A model generated the notes under the pieces. It worked only from the letters and a program-made list of their open reading frames with translations. It did no database searches and was not told the DNA's origin. Positions 38,955-50,157 of a DNA stretch of 64,000 nt are shown here, one piece after another; position 1 is the first letter of the stretch, and every line of letters starts with the position of its first letter. This DNA is from Muricoccus pecuniae. GTDB taxonomy: Bacteria > Pseudomonadota > Alphaproteobacteria > Acetobacterales > Acetobacteraceae. The position numbers and the translations under genes were made by a program. The stretch is taken from positions 248,001 through 312,000 of the forward strand of contig NZ_JACIJD010000001.1 in the NCBI RefSeq assembly GCF_014199205.1, given 5' to 3'.

Positions 38955-41777
38955 TCAGGAAGCGCCCAGGAACCTTCGTGTCTCCCGCACGGCCTCCGCC
39001 AGTCCCACGCGCTGGGGGACGACCCCCTGGGGCAGGCCGGCGAGGAGGCGGGAGGGGGCGCGGCCGTCCAGCAGCACGAAGACGCCGCGGTCGTCGGCGC
39101 GGCGGATCAGGCGGCCGAAGGCCTGGCGCAGCCGGTGGCGGGCGATAGCGTCGTCATAGGCCTTGGGCCGGGCGCCGGAGAGATGGGTGCGGCGCTCCCG
39201 GTGCAGGATGGTGGGCCGCGGCCATGGGATGCGGTCGAAGACCAGCAGGCGGAGGGAGCGGCCGGGCACGTCCACCCCGTCCCGCAGCGCGTCGGTGCCG
39301 AGAAGGCAGGAATCCTCCTCCGCCCGGAAGACGTCCACCAGGGTGGAGTTGTCCATCGCGTCCACGTGCTGGGCATAGAGGGGCAGGCCTGCCGCCTCCA
39401 GCCCGGGGGCCATGCGGGCATGGGCCTCGCGCAGCCGCCGGATGGCGGTGAACAGGCCGAGCGCCCCGCCGCCGGAGGCGCGGAAGAGCTGCTCCATCGC
39501 CATCGCGGCCTGCGGCCCGTCCCGCGCGATGTCCGTGACCACGAGGGCGAGGGTCTGGTTGGGGTAGTCGAAGGGGGAGGGGACGGCGGCGCGGATGGCG
39601 GGGGTGGCGAGGTGGACGGCGCCGGTGCGGCTCTCCGCCTCCTCCCAGGCGTGCTCGGCATCGCCCTCGCCGCTGTCGCGGAGCGTGGCGGAGGTGATGA
39701 GCAGCCCGTGGGCGGGGGCGGCGACGGCGGCGGCGAAGGGCTCGGTCGGGTCGAGGAAGTGGCGGTGCAGGGCGGCGTCGATCACCCGCCCCTCGCGGCG
39801 GGTGATGGCGAGCCAGTCCACATGGGCCGGGCGGGTGCCGGGCTCGGGCGGCCGCCCGGCCAGGGCCTTGAGCATGGCGCGCCAGGCGCCGAGGGGGCGC
39901 AGGCCGCGGCGGTCCACCGTGCGGCGGGCCGTGTCCAGGCGGATGCGGTCGCCTGTCTCCAGCTCCGCGTCGGGGTCCTCCAGCAGGCCGGAGATGCGGG
40001 CGTGGAGGGCGCGGAGGGGGGTCTCGACGAGGCCCAGCGCCTCCTCCAGCGCGGCCCCGGCCTCGGCGACGCCGGGGTTCAGGGGATGGAGGTCGCATTC
40101 GGCGTCGTAGCCCGCATCGGCCTCGGGGGAGCGGGCGAAGACCTGGAGGATAACCGTGCGCAGGAAGGCCTCGCCGGGATTGGTGTGGGCGGGGTGGCCG
40201 GGAAGGTCGTCCTCGCCCTCGTAGCTCTCGCGATCGTCGGACTCGCCGAGGCGGGCGGACCAGCCGGGGCCGGGGAGGCTGCCCGCATGGCGCAGCGCCT
40301 CCTCCACCAGGGGAAGGAGGGCGGGGTGGTCGGAGGTGATCTCCTCCAGCCGGCGCCGCAGCCCGCGGGCACGGCCGCGCGCCCCCTCCGCGCCCAGGAG
40401 CCAGCGGCGCAGCTCCGCCATCTCGCCGCCGCTGATCTCGGCGGAGAACGCACTGTCGGCCGCGTCGAAGAGGTGGTGGCCCTCGTCGAAGACGTAGCGC
40501 AGGGCCGGCTTGTCCTCCCCGCCGCCGAGCGCGGCCTGGACCATGACGAGGGCGTGGTTGGCGATGACCAGCCGCGCCGTGCGGGCGCGGCGGATCGAGT
40601 GCTCCACGAAGCAGCGGCGCCAGTGGGGGCAGGCGGAGTGGATGCACTCGCCCCGCCGGTCCGTCAGGCCGGCGACGTGGCCCCAGGGGAAGAGCTCCGC
40701 GATCCAGCCCGGGAAGTCGCCGCCCTGCATGTCCCCGTCCCGGGTCGCGGCGGCCCAGCGGGAGACGAGCGAGAGGGCGAGGAGGCGGGAGGGCATGGCA
40801 CCGTTCACCGCCTCCTCGTGGTTCAGGAGGCAGAGATAGTTCTCGCGCCCCTTGCGGATCACGACCTGGCGCCGCCGCTCCTCCGGGTCGGGGTAGAGGC
40901 GGAACAGCTCCTGGTCGATCTGGCGCTGGAGGTTGCGGGTGTAGGTGGAGATCCAGACGGGGGCGCCGTTGCGCTCGGCCCAGAGGGAGGCCGGGGCGAT
41001 GTAGCCGAGCGTCTTGCCGGTCCCCGTCCCGGCCTCGGCGAGGACGAGTTGGGGCTGGCCCTCGGCCTCCCGCGGGGCGAAGGCGAGGGAGGCGGCGGAG
41101 GCGTAGTCGGCCTGGGCGGGCCGCGTCTCGGCATCCGCGCCCAGGATCTCGGCGAGGCGCTTGCGGGCCTCAAGCGGGGCGACGGGAAGGGAGGCGGGCG
41201 GGGTAGGGGGCGCGGTCTCCTCCCATTCCGGCAGGCGGCGCCAGACCTTCAGCGCGTCGGTCGCGGGCCGGGCCTCGGGCTGGCCCAGGGCGGCGAGGAG
41301 GCTGGGCGCCCAGACCCAGTCGGAGGCGTCCCGCAGCCGGGCGGCGAGCTGGGGGGCATCCCGGTTCAGGAGGGCGTGGCGGTTGGTGGCGAGGTGGCGG
41401 AGGAGGGTGGTCGCGATCTCCGGCAAGAGGATCGCCGCGGCCTCGTCGTCCCCGGGCGCCTCCAGCCCGAGCGCCAGGGCCAGGCCGCGCGGCGTGGGGG
41501 CCGCGAGCTGGGCGGGCAGGACGAAGGCGAAGAGTTCCAGCAGGTCGTAGGCAACGGGGAAGGGGGCGAGGCCGAGCCGCCGCGCCGTAGCCGGGGCGTG
41601 AACGAGCATCGGCGGCGGGAGGTCGGCCAGCCGGCGCGCGAGGGCGTGCGGCGCCAGCGTCTCGATCTCGCCGTCGGGGGTGAGGAGGGTGGCGCGGCCG
41701 ATCCCGGCGACGAGGGCGGGGGCTTCGGGCAGCAGCAGGCGGGGAGCCGCCGGGTGGGGGGCCGAAGCAGGGGGCAT
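38955..41777 (-). CDS. DinG/Rad3-like ATP-dependent DNA helicase
   Basis: A 940-residue superfamily 2 (XPD-like) helicase. Walker A is AEAGTGTGKT (about residues 247-256), the DEAH-type box is FDEGHHLFDAA, and four cysteines (YLCLL, GECIHSACPHW, RRCFVE) are spaced for a 4Fe-4S cluster. Motif VI-type residues lie in RLRQAFGRLIRR near the C-terminus. The first 165 residues look like a degenerate exonuclease-type domain without visible acidic catalytic residues. It probably unwinds DNA with 5'-3' polarity in repair. Length is as usual for the alphaproteobacterial form. Confidence 0.9.
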   Translation of the reverse strand: MPPASAPHPAAPRLLLPEAPALVAGIGRATLLTPDGEIETLAPHALARRLADLPPPMLVHAPATARRLGLAPFPVAYDLLELFAFVLPAQLAAPTPRGLALALGLEAPGDDEAAAILLPEIATTLLRHLATNRHALLNRDAPQLAARLRDASDWVWAPSLLAALGQPEARPATDALKVWRRLPEWEETAPPTPPASLPVAPLEARKRLAEILGADAETRPAQADYASAASLAFAPREAEGQPQLVLAEAGTGTGKTLGYIAPASLWAERNGAPVWISTYTRNLQRQIDQELFRLYPDPEERRRQVVIRKGRENYLCLLNHEEAVNGAMPSRLLALSLVSRWAAATRDGDMQGGDFPGWIAELFPWGHVAGLTDRRGECIHSACPHWRRCFVEHSIRRARTARLVIANHALVMVQAALGGGEDKPALRYVFDEGHHLFDAADSAFSAEISGGEMAELRRWLLGAEGARGRARGLRRRLEEITSDHPALLPLVEEALRHAGSLPGPGWSARLGESDDRESYEGEDDLPGHPAHTNPGEAFLRTVILQVFARSPEADAGYDAECDLHPLNPGVAEAGAALEEALGLVETPLRALHARISGLLEDPDAELETGDRIRLDTARRTVDRRGLRPLGAWRAMLKALAGRPPEPGTRPAHVDWLAITRREGRVIDAALHRHFLDPTEPFAAAVAAPAHGLLITSATLRDSGEGDAEHAWEEAESRTGAVHLATPAIRAAVPSPFDYPNQTLALVVTDIARDGPQAAMAMEQLFRASGGGALGLFTAIRRLREAHARMAPGLEAAGLPLYAQHVDAMDNSTLVDVFRAEEDSCLLGTDALRDGVDVPGRSLRLLVFDRIPWPRPTILHRERRTHLSGARPKAYDDAIARHRLRQAFGRLIRRADDRGVFVLLDGRAPSRLLAGLPQGVVPQRVGLAEAVRETRRFLGAS

Positions 41778-41989
41778 CGGCGGGCCTATACCCGCTTTGT
41801 TCGCGGGGCGGGAGACGGCGAATCGCGCGCCGCGCCAAGCTGGCCGGGGGCGGGCGCGGTGCCGCCCACGGCACGGTTACGTGCCCGGCGGGTTTTTCCG
41901 TGCTATCCCGCGCGCTGGATTCGGTGGGGAAAGCCCCGCCCGAGAGGGCGCGCCCCGCACCAAGGGCCTAACAGAGCAGGAAACCAAGC

Positions 41990-43087
41990 GTGAACCATAT
42001 CTCGCCGACGGGAACGGCCGCGAAGCTCAAGCCCGGCGTCGTCACCGGCGCCGACTACCTCACCCTCCTCCAGGCCTGCCGCGACGGCGGCTATGCCCTG
42101 CCGGCCGTGAACGTGGTGGGCACGAACAGCATCAACGCGGTGCTGGAGGCGGCGGCGAAGAACAAGTCCGACGTCATCATCCAGCTCTCCAACGGCGGCG
42201 CGCGCTTCTTCGCCGGCGAGGGCTGCCCCGACGCGGCGGCCGCCCGCGTGCTCGGCGCCGTCTCGGCCGCGCAGCACGTGCACACCGTGGCCAAGGCCTA
42301 TGGCGTCTGCGTCGTGCTCCACACCGACCATGCCGACCGCTCGCTGCTGCCCTGGGTGGACGCGCTGATCGACCATGGCGAGGAGCACATGAAGCGGACG
42401 GGCCAGCCGCTCTTCTCCTCCCACATGATCGACCTCTCGGCCGAGCCGCTCGACATCAACATCGAGGAGTGCGCCAAGGTCCTCAAGCGCATGGCCCCGC
42501 TGGGCATGAGCCTCGAGATCGAGCTCGGCGTGACGGGCGGCGAGGAGGACGGCATCGGCCACGACATCGAGGAGAGCGCCGACAACGCGCATCTCTACAC
42601 GCAGCCCGAGGACGTGCTGAAGGCCTGGGAGATCCTCTCCCCCATCGGCCACGTCACCGTCGCGGCCTCCTTCGGCAACGTCCACGGCGTCTATGCGCCG
42701 GGGAACGTGAAGCTGCGGCCCGAGATCCTGAAGGGCTCGCAGGAGGCGGTCTCCGCCAAGTTCGGCGGCGGCGAGAAGCCGATGAGCCTCGTCTTCCACG
42801 GCGGCTCGGGCTCCGAGAAGGACAAGATCACCGAGGCCGTGTCCTACGGCGTGTTCAAGATGAACATCGACACGGACACGCAATTCGCCTTCTCCGAGCC
42901 GGTGGGCGCCTATGTCGAGGCCAATGCGGTAGCCTTCAAGCACCAGATCGACCCGGCTACGGGCAAGCCGCAGAAGAAGCTCTATGACCCCCGCAAGTGG
43001 CTGCGGGCGGGCGAGAAGGGCATCGTGAAGCGGCTGGACGAGGCCTTCGCCGATCTCGGCTCCGCCGGGCGCACGCTGGCGGGCTGA
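41990..43087 (+). CDS. fbaA: Class II fructose-bisphosphate aldolase
   Basis: A 365-residue zinc aldolase of the E. coli FbaA (class IIA) type. LPAVNVVGTNSINAVLEAA, the zinc ligands in HTDHADRS and SFGNVHGVY and VFHGGSGS, and the active-site Asp in TDHAD are visible; GVTGGEEDGIGHD also fits. GTG 41990 follows AGGAAACC with a 7-nt spacing. It splits fructose-1,6-bisphosphate in glycolysis and works in reverse in gluconeogenesis. It stands alone after the divergent helicase. Confidence 0.94.
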   Translation: MNHISPTGTAAKLKPGVVTGADYLTLLQACRDGGYALPAVNVVGTNSINAVLEAAAKNKSDVIIQLSNGGARFFAGEGCPDAAAARVLGAVSAAQHVHTVAKAYGVCVVLHTDHADRSLLPWVDALIDHGEEHMKRTGQPLFSSHMIDLSAEPLDINIEECAKVLKRMAPLGMSLEIELGVTGGEEDGIGHDIEESADNAHLYTQPEDVLKAWEILSPIGHVTVAASFGNVHGVYAPGNVKLRPEILKGSQEAVSAKFGGGEKPMSLVFHGGSGSEKDKITEAVSYGVFKMNIDTDTQFAFSEPVGAYVEANAVAFKHQIDPATGKPQKKLYDPRKWLRAGEKGIVKRLDEAFADLGSAGRTLAG

Positions 43088-43170
43088 TTGTCACGAAGCC
43101 GGGAGGGCAACTCGCCCTCCCGGTGTTCCAGGCAACCCGATAGCACGTTTCAACGGGTTGGCCGCACGCG

Positions 43171-43185
43171 ATAGAGCAAACCTAT
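43171..43185. promoter_or_regulatory. Possible OxyR-type half operator before katA
   Basis: ATAG-N7-CTAT (43171-43185), extended to GATAG...CTATC, is the unit of the OxyR consensus. It lies 83 bp upstream of the katA start. A second ATAG at 43140-43143 is present but not in the classical register, so a full four-element site is not shown. Confidence 0.4.
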
Positions 43186-43267
43186 CGAATGCGCGGCACC
43201 TTTCAATTTCCCGGCCCCGTCCCAACACCTTAGCCTCCCCACGTCATCAGTAGGGAAGGGACGGAAA

Positions 43268-44770
43268 ATGTCTGATAAAGCGCGCGGTGTGGGCCTGACC
43301 ACTCGCCAAGGGCACCCGGTCTTCGATAACCAGAACACGCGGAGCGTGGGCAACCGCGGTCCCCTGGTGCTCGAGGATTACCAGTTCCTCGAAAAGATGT
43401 CGCATTTCGACCGGGAGCGGATCCCCGAGCGCGTGGTGCACGCGCGCGGCGCGGCGGCGCACGGCATCTTCGTGCCGACCGGCAAGGCCGGTGACGACCC
43501 CATCAGCAAGTACAGCCGCGCCAAGGTGTTCACGCCGGGCACGGAGACCCCAATTTTCCTGCGCTTCTCCACGGTGATCCATGGCGGGCACAGCCCGGAG
43601 ACGCTGCGCGACCCCCGCGGCTTCGCGATCAAGTTCTACACCGAGACGGGCAACTGGGACCTGGTTGGCAACAACCTGAAGGTGTTCTTCATCCGCGACG
43701 CGATGAAGTTCCCGGACATGGTCCACGCCTTCAAGCCGGACCCGATCCACAACCGCCAGCAGATGAACCGGTTCTTCGACTTCGTGAGCTGCACGCCCGA
43801 AGCGACGCACATGATCACCCACCTCTTCTCGCCCTGGGGCATCCCGGCCACCTATCGCGAGATGCAGGGATCCGGCGTGAACACCTACAAGCTGGTGAAC
43901 GCCGAGGGGGGAACGGTCCTCTGCAAGTTCCACTTCCAGCCGCGGATGGGCGTGCGGAACCTGACGCAGGAACAGGCCGAGGCCATCCAGGCGAAGGACT
44001 TCAACCATGCCACCGGCGACCTCTACGACGCGATCGAGCGCGGAGAGTTCCCGGAGTGGGACATGTACATCCAGGTGATGAGCGACGACGAGCATCCCGA
44101 GCTGGACTGGGATCCGCTCGATGTCACCAAGCTCTGGCCCGAGGAGCAGTTCCCCTTCCTGCATGTCGGCCACATCCAGCTGAACCGGAACCCCGTGGAC
44201 TACCACAACGAGGTCGAGCAGGTGGCCTTCGGCACGGGCGTGCTGGTGGACGGGATCGACTTCTCGGACGACAAGATGCTGCAGGGGCGGACCTTCGCCT
44301 ATTCGGACACGCAGCGCTATCGCGTGGGCCCGAACTACCTGCAGCTGCCGATCAACGCGCCGAAATGCCCCTTCGCGACGAACCAGCGCGGAGGCCAGAT
44401 GAGCTACCACGTGGACGGCGCGGAGCAGGGCGCGAACAAGCACGTGAACTACGAGCCGTCCAACTTCGACGGCCTCGTCGAGCAGCCCCGCCTGGGACCG
44501 CCGCCGCGGGTCTATGTGGCGGGCGAGGTCGGGCGCCAGAAGATCGAGCGCACGAACGACTTCAAGCAGGCCGGAGAGCGCTGGCGCCTCTTCTCCGACT
44601 TCGAGCGGGACGACCTCGTGAAGAACCTCGTCGGCGCGCTCTCGCAATGCGCGCCGGTGATCCAGGAAAAGATGGTCTGCTACTTCATGCAGGCCGACCG
44701 CGAGTACGGCAGCCGCGTGGCGCAGGGGCTCGGCATCTCCATGCCCGCTCGCCAGCAGGCCGCGGAGTGA
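43268..44770 (+). CDS. katA: Monofunctional heme catalase
   Basis: A 500-residue clade-type catalase. The distal His58 is in RVVHARG, the catalytic Asn lies in VGNNLKVFF (135/136) and the heme-ligating Tyr345 in [12 protein letters not shown]. It decomposes hydrogen peroxide. ATG 43268 follows a GGGAAGGGACGG-type ribosome-binding site. Preceded by a possible OxyR site and followed by a strong bidirectional terminator. Confidence 0.97.
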   Translation: MSDKARGVGLTTRQGHPVFDNQNTRSVGNRGPLVLEDYQFLEKMSHFDRERIPERVVHARGAAAHGIFVPTGKAGDDPISKYSRAKVFTPGTETPIFLRFSTVIHGGHSPETLRDPRGFAIKFYTETGNWDLVGNNLKVFFIRDAMKFPDMVHAFKPDPIHNRQQMNRFFDFVSCTPEATHMITHLFSPWGIPATYREMQGSGVNTYKLVNAEGGTVLCKFHFQPRMGVRNLTQEQAEAIQAKDFNHATGDLYDAIERGEFPEWDMYIQVMSDDEHPELDWDPLDVTKLWPEEQFPFLHVGHIQLNRNPVDYHNEVEQVAFGTGVLVDGIDFSDDKMLQGRTFAYSDTQRYRVGPNYLQLPINAPKCPFATNQRGGQMSYHVDGAEQGANKHVNYEPSNFDGLVEQPRLGPPPRVYVAGEVGRQKIERTNDFKQAGERWRLFSDFERDDLVKNLVGALSQCAPVIQEKMVCYFMQADREYGSRVAQGLGISMPARQQAAE

Positions 44771-44809
44771 GGTGAAGGGGGCGCGCCCCGGGAGGGGCGC
44801 TCTCACAGG

Positions 44810-44848
44810 AAGGGGGCGGAGGGCCTGGGCTCTCCGCCCCCTTCTTGC
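44810..44848. terminator. Bidirectional terminator of katA and the thioesterase gene
   Basis: AAGGGGGCGGAG and CTCCGCCCCCTT form a perfect 12-bp stem with a 10-nt loop. The plus-strand tail reads TTCTTGCG and the minus-strand tail TTCCTGT, so it can end both convergent transcripts. Confidence 0.8.
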
Positions 44849-44869
44849 GTTCGGGGGAGCGGGGCGAGG

Positions 44870-45268
44870 TCAGCCCTCGCCCGCCTCCGGCAGTTCGCGC
44901 GGGTGGCCATCCTCGTCGATGGCGACATAGGTGAAGAGGCCCTCCGTCACCTTCTCCGCGGGCTTCCCGCCGCGCGGCCGCGCCCAGGTCTCGATCTTCA
45001 CGGCGATGGACGTGTCGCCGGCCTTCTCGATCACGCAGTAGCAGCTCACCTCGTCGCCGACGGAGACGGGGCGGAGGAAGCGCATGGCGTCGATGCTGAC
45101 GGTGACTACCCGGCCGGCCGCGCGCTCGCCCGCCAGGGTGCCGCCCGCGAGGTCCATCTGGGAGAGGGTCCAGCCGCCGAAGATGCTGCCGCCGGCATTG
45201 GTGTCGCGCGGCATGGCGATGGTGCGCAGCTGCGCGCCGCCGGGGATGTCGGGGGGCTTGTCGGTCAC
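44870..45268 (-). CDS. Hotdog-fold acyl-CoA thioesterase (YciA-like)
   Basis: A 132-residue hotdog protein starting with GTG 45268 after [35 protein letters not shown] carries the catalytic Asn/Asp region, and [20 protein letters not shown] matches the CoA-binding strand. YciA-type enzymes hydrolyse medium-to-long acyl-CoA. It lies between katA and asd without operon link. Confidence 0.92.
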   Translation of the reverse strand: MTDKPPDIPGGAQLRTIAMPRDTNAGGSIFGGWTLSQMDLAGGTLAGERAAGRVVTVSIDAMRFLRPVSVGDEVSCYCVIEKAGDTSIAVKIETWARPRGGKPAEKVTEGLFTYVAIDEDGHPRELPEAGEG

Positions 45269-45340
45269 GGCGCGTCCTCTCGGCGGGTGGCCGAAGAAGA
45301 CGGGAAGGCCGGGGAGAGTTCCCTCTCCCCAGCTGTTTCT

Positions 45341-46348
45341 TCAGGCCGCCATCTTGAGGGGCAGGGCCTCGGCGATCTGCACCGCGTTCAGGGCCGCGCC
45401 CTTCAGGAGCTGGTCGCCGCAAACGAAGAAGTCGAGGCCGCACTCCCCGAAGACGGGATTGGAGCGGATGCGCCCGGCCTCCACGTCGTACTGGCCGCTG
45501 GCCGTCAGGGGCATGGGATAGACGGCGTTGGCGGTGTCGTCGGCCAGCTTCACGCCGGGGGCCCTGGCGAGCACGGCGCGGGCGGCCTCGGGGGTGACGG
45601 GGCGCTCGGTCTCGATCGTCACGGCCTCGGCATGGGCGCGCAGCGTGGGCACGCGGACGGCGGTGCAGGAGATCAGGAGGTCGGGCAGGCCCATGATCTT
45701 CCGGGTCTCCCAGGTGACCTTCATCTCCTCCCGCGTGTAGCCGTTGGGCTGAAAGCTATCGATGTGCGGGATGAGGTTCATGGGCAGGGGATGGCGGAAG
45801 ACGGCGTTCTTCGCCTGTCCGCCATTCGCCAGCACCTCGCGCAGCCCGTCCTCCAGCTCCTGCATGCCCTCGGCGCCGGCGCCGGAGGAGGCCTGGTAGG
45901 TGGAGACGATCACGCGCTTCAGCCCGAACTCGCGGTGCAGCGGGGCGAGCGCCACGGCGAGGATGGCGGTGGTGCAGTTCGGGTTGGCGATCAGCCGGGC
46001 GCCGCCCGCCGCGGCCGCGTTCACCTCCGGCACGACCAGCGGCACGTCATCCTCCAGCCGGAAGGCGGAGGAGTTGTCCACCACCACGGCGCCGGCCGCG
46101 ACCAGCTCCTTCGCATGGGCCTTGGACCATTCGCCGGAGACGGCGAGCAGGGCGAGGTCCAGCTTCGGCGGGCTGGCGGGGTCGTAGACCTCCACCGTCT
46201 TCTCGCCGAAGGGGGTGGGCAGGCGGGTGCCGGCGCTCCGCGTGGAGGCGAAGAGGCGCAGCTCGGTCACGGGGTAGCCGCGGTCCCCCAGGACCTGCAC
46301 CAGTTCCTTGCCGACCGCGCCCGTCGCACCGAAAACCCCAACGCGCAT
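45341..46348 (-). CDS. asd: Aspartate-semialdehyde dehydrogenase
   Basis: A 335-residue NADP-dependent enzyme for the second step of the aspartate pathway to lysine, methionine and threonine. The Rossmann motif is GATGAVG (residues 7-13), the catalytic Cys125 is in NPNCTTA, and [12 protein letters not shown] and the later [12 protein letters not shown] histidine region fit. ATG 46348 begins [10 protein letters not shown]; the frame extends far upstream only as antisense to lysS. Divergent from lysS. Confidence 0.95.
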   Translation of the reverse strand: MRVGVFGATGAVGKELVQVLGDRGYPVTELRLFASTRSAGTRLPTPFGEKTVEVYDPASPPKLDLALLAVSGEWSKAHAKELVAAGAVVVDNSSAFRLEDDVPLVVPEVNAAAAGGARLIANPNCTTAILAVALAPLHREFGLKRVIVSTYQASSGAGAEGMQELEDGLREVLANGGQAKNAVFRHPLPMNLIPHIDSFQPNGYTREEMKVTWETRKIMGLPDLLISCTAVRVPTLRAHAEAVTIETERPVTPEAARAVLARAPGVKLADDTANAVYPMPLTASGQYDVEAGRIRSNPVFGECGLDFFVCGDQLLKGAALNAVQIAEALPLKMAA

Positions 46349-46552
46349 GACCTGCCATCCCTTCGAGGCGTTGCTTGGGGGTCGGGAACAGGCCCCACCC
46401 CCGCCAGTGTGGCGGTGCGGTTTATACAGGCGGCGGAACGGGATGCGAGGCGCTTGTTTCGGGGGGCAGCGATGCCCGCGGGCCGCTGCGTCGTGGTTGC
46501 AACGGAACGGCGCGTTGACCCGGCGGGGGCGCGGGGGCATGTGGGCCCGGTC

Positions 46553-48199
46553 ATGGAACGCCACCCCGCCAATCCCTCCCTGCGCGACATCCGCGCCTGG
46601 CCCTTCGAGGAGGCCGCGAAGGTGGCCGACCGCGACTCGGTGAGGGCCAAGGGTACGGCGCTGTTCGAGACGGGCTACGGCCCCTCCGGCCTGCCCCATA
46701 TCGGCACCTTCGGCGAGGTGGCGCGCACCACCTGGGTCCGCCGGGCCTTCGAGCGGCTGACGGGCCTTCCCTCCCGCCTGCTCGCCTTCTCCGACGACAT
46801 GGACGCGCTGCGGAAGGTGCCGGACAACGTGCCGAACCCGGAGCTGCTGCGGGCCAACCTGGGCAAGCCGGTCTCGCGCATCCCCGACCCCTTCGGGACC
46901 CATGAGAGCTACGGCGCGCACAACAACGCGCGGCTCCGGGCCTTCCTGGAGGCCTTCGGCTTCGAATTCGAGTTCGCCTCCTCCACCGATTACTACGCGT
47001 CCGGGCGCTTCGATCAGGCGTTGCTGCGGATGCTGGCGGTGCATGAGGAGGTGCGGGCGGTGATCCTGCCGACGCTGGGGCCGGACCGGCGGGCGACCTA
47101 CTCGCCTTTTCTCCCCATCCATCCCCGGACGGGCATCGTCATGCAGGTGCCGATGGAGGAGACCCGCCCCGATGCCGGGACGGTGGTGTGGCGGGACCCG
47201 GAGACGGGGGAGCGCTTCGAGACGCCGGTCACATCAGGGCACGTGAAGGCGCAGTGGAAGGCGGACTGGGCGCTCCGCTGGTACGCGCTGGGCGTGGACT
47301 ACGAGATGTCCGGCAAGGACCTGATCGACAGCGTGAAGCTCTCCTCCGCCATCTGCCGCGTGCTGGGCGGGGAGCCGCCGGTCGGCTTCACCTACGAACT
47401 CTTCCTGGACGCCCAGGGGGGGAAGATCAGCAAGAGCAAGGGCAACGGGCTGACCATTGAGGAATGGCTGCGCTATGCCCCGCCCGAGAGCCTGTCCCTC
47501 TTCATGTACCAGCAGCCCGGCCGAGCGAAGCGGCTCCACTTCGACGTCATTCCCCGGGCGACCGACGAGTACCTGGCGAATGTGGAGAAGCTGCGCGCCA
47601 GCGATGACCCGGCGAACCCGGCCTGGCACATCCATGGCGGGGCGCTGCCGAACGGGGCGGGGAGCCCGATCACCTTCACCCTCCTGCTGAACCTCGCCGT
47701 CGCGGCCAATGCCGAGACGCCGGAGATGCTCTGGGGCTATCTGCGCCGCCACGCGCCGGAGGCGACGCCAGAGGCCTCGCCCATGCTCGCGACCCTCGTG
47801 GAGCGGGCCTCGGCCTATTACCGGGACATGGTGAAGCCGACGAAGCGCTTCCGCCCGGCGAGCGAGGCGGAGCGGGAGGCGCTGTTGCAGCTCGCCGCCC
47901 TCCTGCGGGAGAACCGGGCGCGGATCGAGGCGCTGCCGGCCGCCGAGCGGCCCTCCGCCATCCAGGACCTCGTCTACGACGCCGGGCGGCGGGAGCCCTT
48001 CCTTCAGCCGGGCAAGGATCCCTCGCGCCCCGGCGTCTCCCGCGCCTGGTTCGCGGCCATCTACCAGGTGCTGCTGGGGCAGGAGGAAGGGCCGCGCTTC
48101 GGCGGCTTCGTCGCGCTCTACGGCATCCCCGAGACGGTGGCGCTGATCGAGGGCACGCTCGCCCAGGCTCCCGCTTCCCCGGGCGCCGACGCCGCATGA
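46553..48199 (+). CDS. lysS: Lysyl-tRNA synthetase, class I
   Basis: A 548-residue class I LysRS, the archaeal-type enzyme found in many alphaproteobacteria instead of class II. The HIGH motif is HIGT (49-52) in [13 protein letters not shown] and the KMSKS loop is KISKSKG (291-297). An all-helical anticodon-binding domain follows. ATG 46553 ([12 protein letters not shown]) is preferred; an in-frame ATG at 46471 would add 27 non-homologous residues. Its last 4 bp overlap the MprF-like gene, which uses Lys-tRNA in other bacteria. Confidence 0.95.
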   Translation: MERHPANPSLRDIRAWPFEEAAKVADRDSVRAKGTALFETGYGPSGLPHIGTFGEVARTTWVRRAFERLTGLPSRLLAFSDDMDALRKVPDNVPNPELLRANLGKPVSRIPDPFGTHESYGAHNNARLRAFLEAFGFEFEFASSTDYYASGRFDQALLRMLAVHEEVRAVILPTLGPDRRATYSPFLPIHPRTGIVMQVPMEETRPDAGTVVWRDPETGERFETPVTSGHVKAQWKADWALRWYALGVDYEMSGKDLIDSVKLSSAICRVLGGEPPVGFTYELFLDAQGGKISKSKGNGLTIEEWLRYAPPESLSLFMYQQPGRAKRLHFDVIPRATDEYLANVEKLRASDDPANPAWHIHGGALPNGAGSPITFTLLLNLAVAANAETPEMLWGYLRRHAPEATPEASPMLATLVERASAYYRDMVKPTKRFRPASEAEREALLQLAALLRENRARIEALPAAERPSAIQDLVYDAGRREPFLQPGKDPSRPGVSRAWFAAIYQVLLGQEEGPRFGGFVALYGIPETVALIEGTLAQAPASPGADAA

Positions 48200-50127
48200 G
48201 CTGGGCGCTGATCCGCAAGCACGGACCGACCGTCTTCGGCCTGATCCTGCTGGTGGGGGCGCTCTATGTCGTGCAGCGGGAGTTCCGCAATCTCTCGGTG
48301 GCGGATGTGGGCCGGGCGCTGGAGAACACGCCGGAGCGGAAGCTGTGGATCGCCGGGGGCTGGACCCTCATCGCCTATGCCGTGCTGACGATCTACGACC
48401 GGCTGGGCTCGGTCTATGCCGGCAAGCCCATCTCCTATCTCCGGACCTCGCTCGCCTCCTTCTGCGCCTATACCCTGGCGCATAACCTCGGCTTCGCCGC
48501 GGTGTCTGGCGCGGCGGTGCGGTACCGCTTCTATGCGGCCTGGGGGCTGACCCCGGTCGAGATCGCGAAGGTCATCGCCTTCACCTCCCTCACCTTCGGC
48601 CTCGGCGGCTTCGCGCTCGGCGGGCTGGTGCTGTTCCTCGAACCCTCGGTCCTGCCCTGGGTGGGGGAGGGGGAGGCGATCCCGGAATGGGCGGCGCAGG
48701 CCGTGGCGGTGGTGATGTGGGCCATCGTCGCGGCCTATGTCGTGCTGTCGCGCTTCTGGCCGCATTTCAGGATCTTCGGGCACCAGATCGACCTGCCCGG
48801 CTTCCGCATGGCGATCGCGCAGGTGACGCTGGCGAGCGTGGACGTGGCGGTCACGGCGGCGATCTTCTACGCCCTGCTGCCCGAGGCGCCGGGCCTGACC
48901 TTCTGGAAGTTCCTCGGCATCTACATCGCCGCCTACACGGCCGGGCTGGCCGCCAGCGTGCCCGGGGGGCTGGGCGTGTTCGACGGCTTCATCCTGCTGA
49001 GCCTGGAGCCCTACCTGCCCTCCGCCGAGGTGATCGGGGCGGTGCTGCTGTTCCGGCTGTTCTACTACATCGTGCCGCTCTTCCTCGCGGGCGGGCTCTT
49101 CGCGGCCTTCGAGGTAAGCCAGAGGCGCCCCGCCATGGGCCGGATGCAGGCCGAGGCGCGGGTGACGGGGGCGCTTGAGGTGCCGGTGCTCTCGGGCCTC
49201 ACGGGGCTGGGCGGGGCGGTGCTGCTCTTCGTCGGCGCCCTGCCGGCGCGGGCGACGGACATCGCGCAATGGGGCGGGGAGTGGGCGGCGCTGGCGAGCC
49301 AGTTCGCGGCCTCCGTCGTCGGCTCGCTGTTGCTGGTGGTCTCCTACGGCATGCTCCGCCGCCTGCGCATCGCCTGGTGGGCGGGGCTGGTCCTGCTGGC
49401 GAACGGCGTGTGGATTCTCGCGGTGCGCGGCGATCCCTGGTGGGTGGCCGCGGCCTATCTCGGCACGGGGCTCTTCCTCGCGGCGATGCGCCACGCCTTC
49501 TACCGGGATGCGCGGCTGACGGGGGAACCGCTGACGGGATCGCGCGTCTTCTCCCTCGCCACCGGGGTGATCTGCGGGCTGACGCTGGCGACGATCGCCT
49601 ATCACGGCCGCTTCTCCACGGCGACCTGGTGGGAGGTGGTGGTGGAATCCGGCACCCCCACGCCGCTGCGCTTCGCCATCGGCATCGCGGTGGCGCTGCT
49701 TCTCTACGCCGCCTTCCGCCTCCTGCGCCCCGCCCGCATCCGGGCCGAGGACTATGACGAATCGGCCCAGGCGCGGCTGATGGCGCTCGGCGCGCGGGTG
49801 CCGCCCCATGCCGACGGCGTGGTCTTCGCCGATGGCGGCCGGGCCGGCTTCGCCTTCCGCCGCCTGGAAGGGGTCTGGGTGGCGGAGGGCGATCCGGCAG
49901 GGCTGCCGGAGGCGCAGATCAACGCGATCTGGCGCTTCCGCGACCTCTGCGACGCCGCCGGGGTAGCCCCGGCCTTCGCGGGGGTGAAGCAGGAGATGCT
50001 GCGCGCCTATGAGCAGGCCGGCATGGCCTCGGTCCGGCTGCCCAACGGGGTGCTGATGGCGCTCTCGGGCGAGCAGGACCCTCAGAAGGTGCTGCGGCTG
50101 CTCTCCGCAGGAGCCGCGGGGGACTGA
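48196..50127 (+). CDS. MprF-like flippase with shortened DUF2156 domain
   Basis: A 643-residue membrane protein. Residues 10-320 are a lysyl-phosphatidylglycerol flippase-type domain ([24 protein letters not shown]). Four to six further membrane segments follow to about residue 515. The soluble part matches the first half of the DUF2156 synthase domain ([41 protein letters not shown]) but ends about 130 residues in, where full MprF has roughly 330. The Lys-transfer half is therefore missing. The ATGA overlap with lysS couples the two. No remnant of the lost part is visible downstream. It may act as a flippase only, or with a split partner elsewhere. Confidence 0.8.
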   Translation: MSWALIRKHGPTVFGLILLVGALYVVQREFRNLSVADVGRALENTPERKLWIAGGWTLIAYAVLTIYDRLGSVYAGKPISYLRTSLASFCAYTLAHNLGFAAVSGAAVRYRFYAAWGLTPVEIAKVIAFTSLTFGLGGFALGGLVLFLEPSVLPWVGEGEAIPEWAAQAVAVVMWAIVAAYVVLSRFWPHFRIFGHQIDLPGFRMAIAQVTLASVDVAVTAAIFYALLPEAPGLTFWKFLGIYIAAYTAGLAASVPGGLGVFDGFILLSLEPYLPSAEVIGAVLLFRLFYYIVPLFLAGGLFAAFEVSQRRPAMGRMQAEARVTGALEVPVLSGLTGLGGAVLLFVGALPARATDIAQWGGEWAALASQFAASVVGSLLLVVSYGMLRRLRIAWWAGLVLLANGVWILAVRGDPWWVAAAYLGTGLFLAAMRHAFYRDARLTGEPLTGSRVFSLATGVICGLTLATIAYHGRFSTATWWEVVVESGTPTPLRFAIGIAVALLLYAAFRLLRPARIRAEDYDESAQARLMALGARVPPHADGVVFADGGRAGFAFRRLEGVWVAEGDPAGLPEAQINAIWRFRDLCDAAGVAPAFAGVKQEMLRAYEQAGMASVRLPNGVLMALSGEQDPQKVLRLLSAGAAGD

Positions 50128-50144
50128 AGCCCCGGGGCGGGGCT
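50128..50144. terminator. Hairpin between the MprF-like gene and the repressor gene
   Basis: AGCCCCG, loop GGG, CGGGGCT: a perfect 7-bp stem starting at the MprF-like gene's stop. It separates the convergent host gene and phage-like repressor gene and marks the left edge of the phage-like block. Confidence 0.5.
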
Positions 50145-50157
50145 CCGCGGGCCGGCC

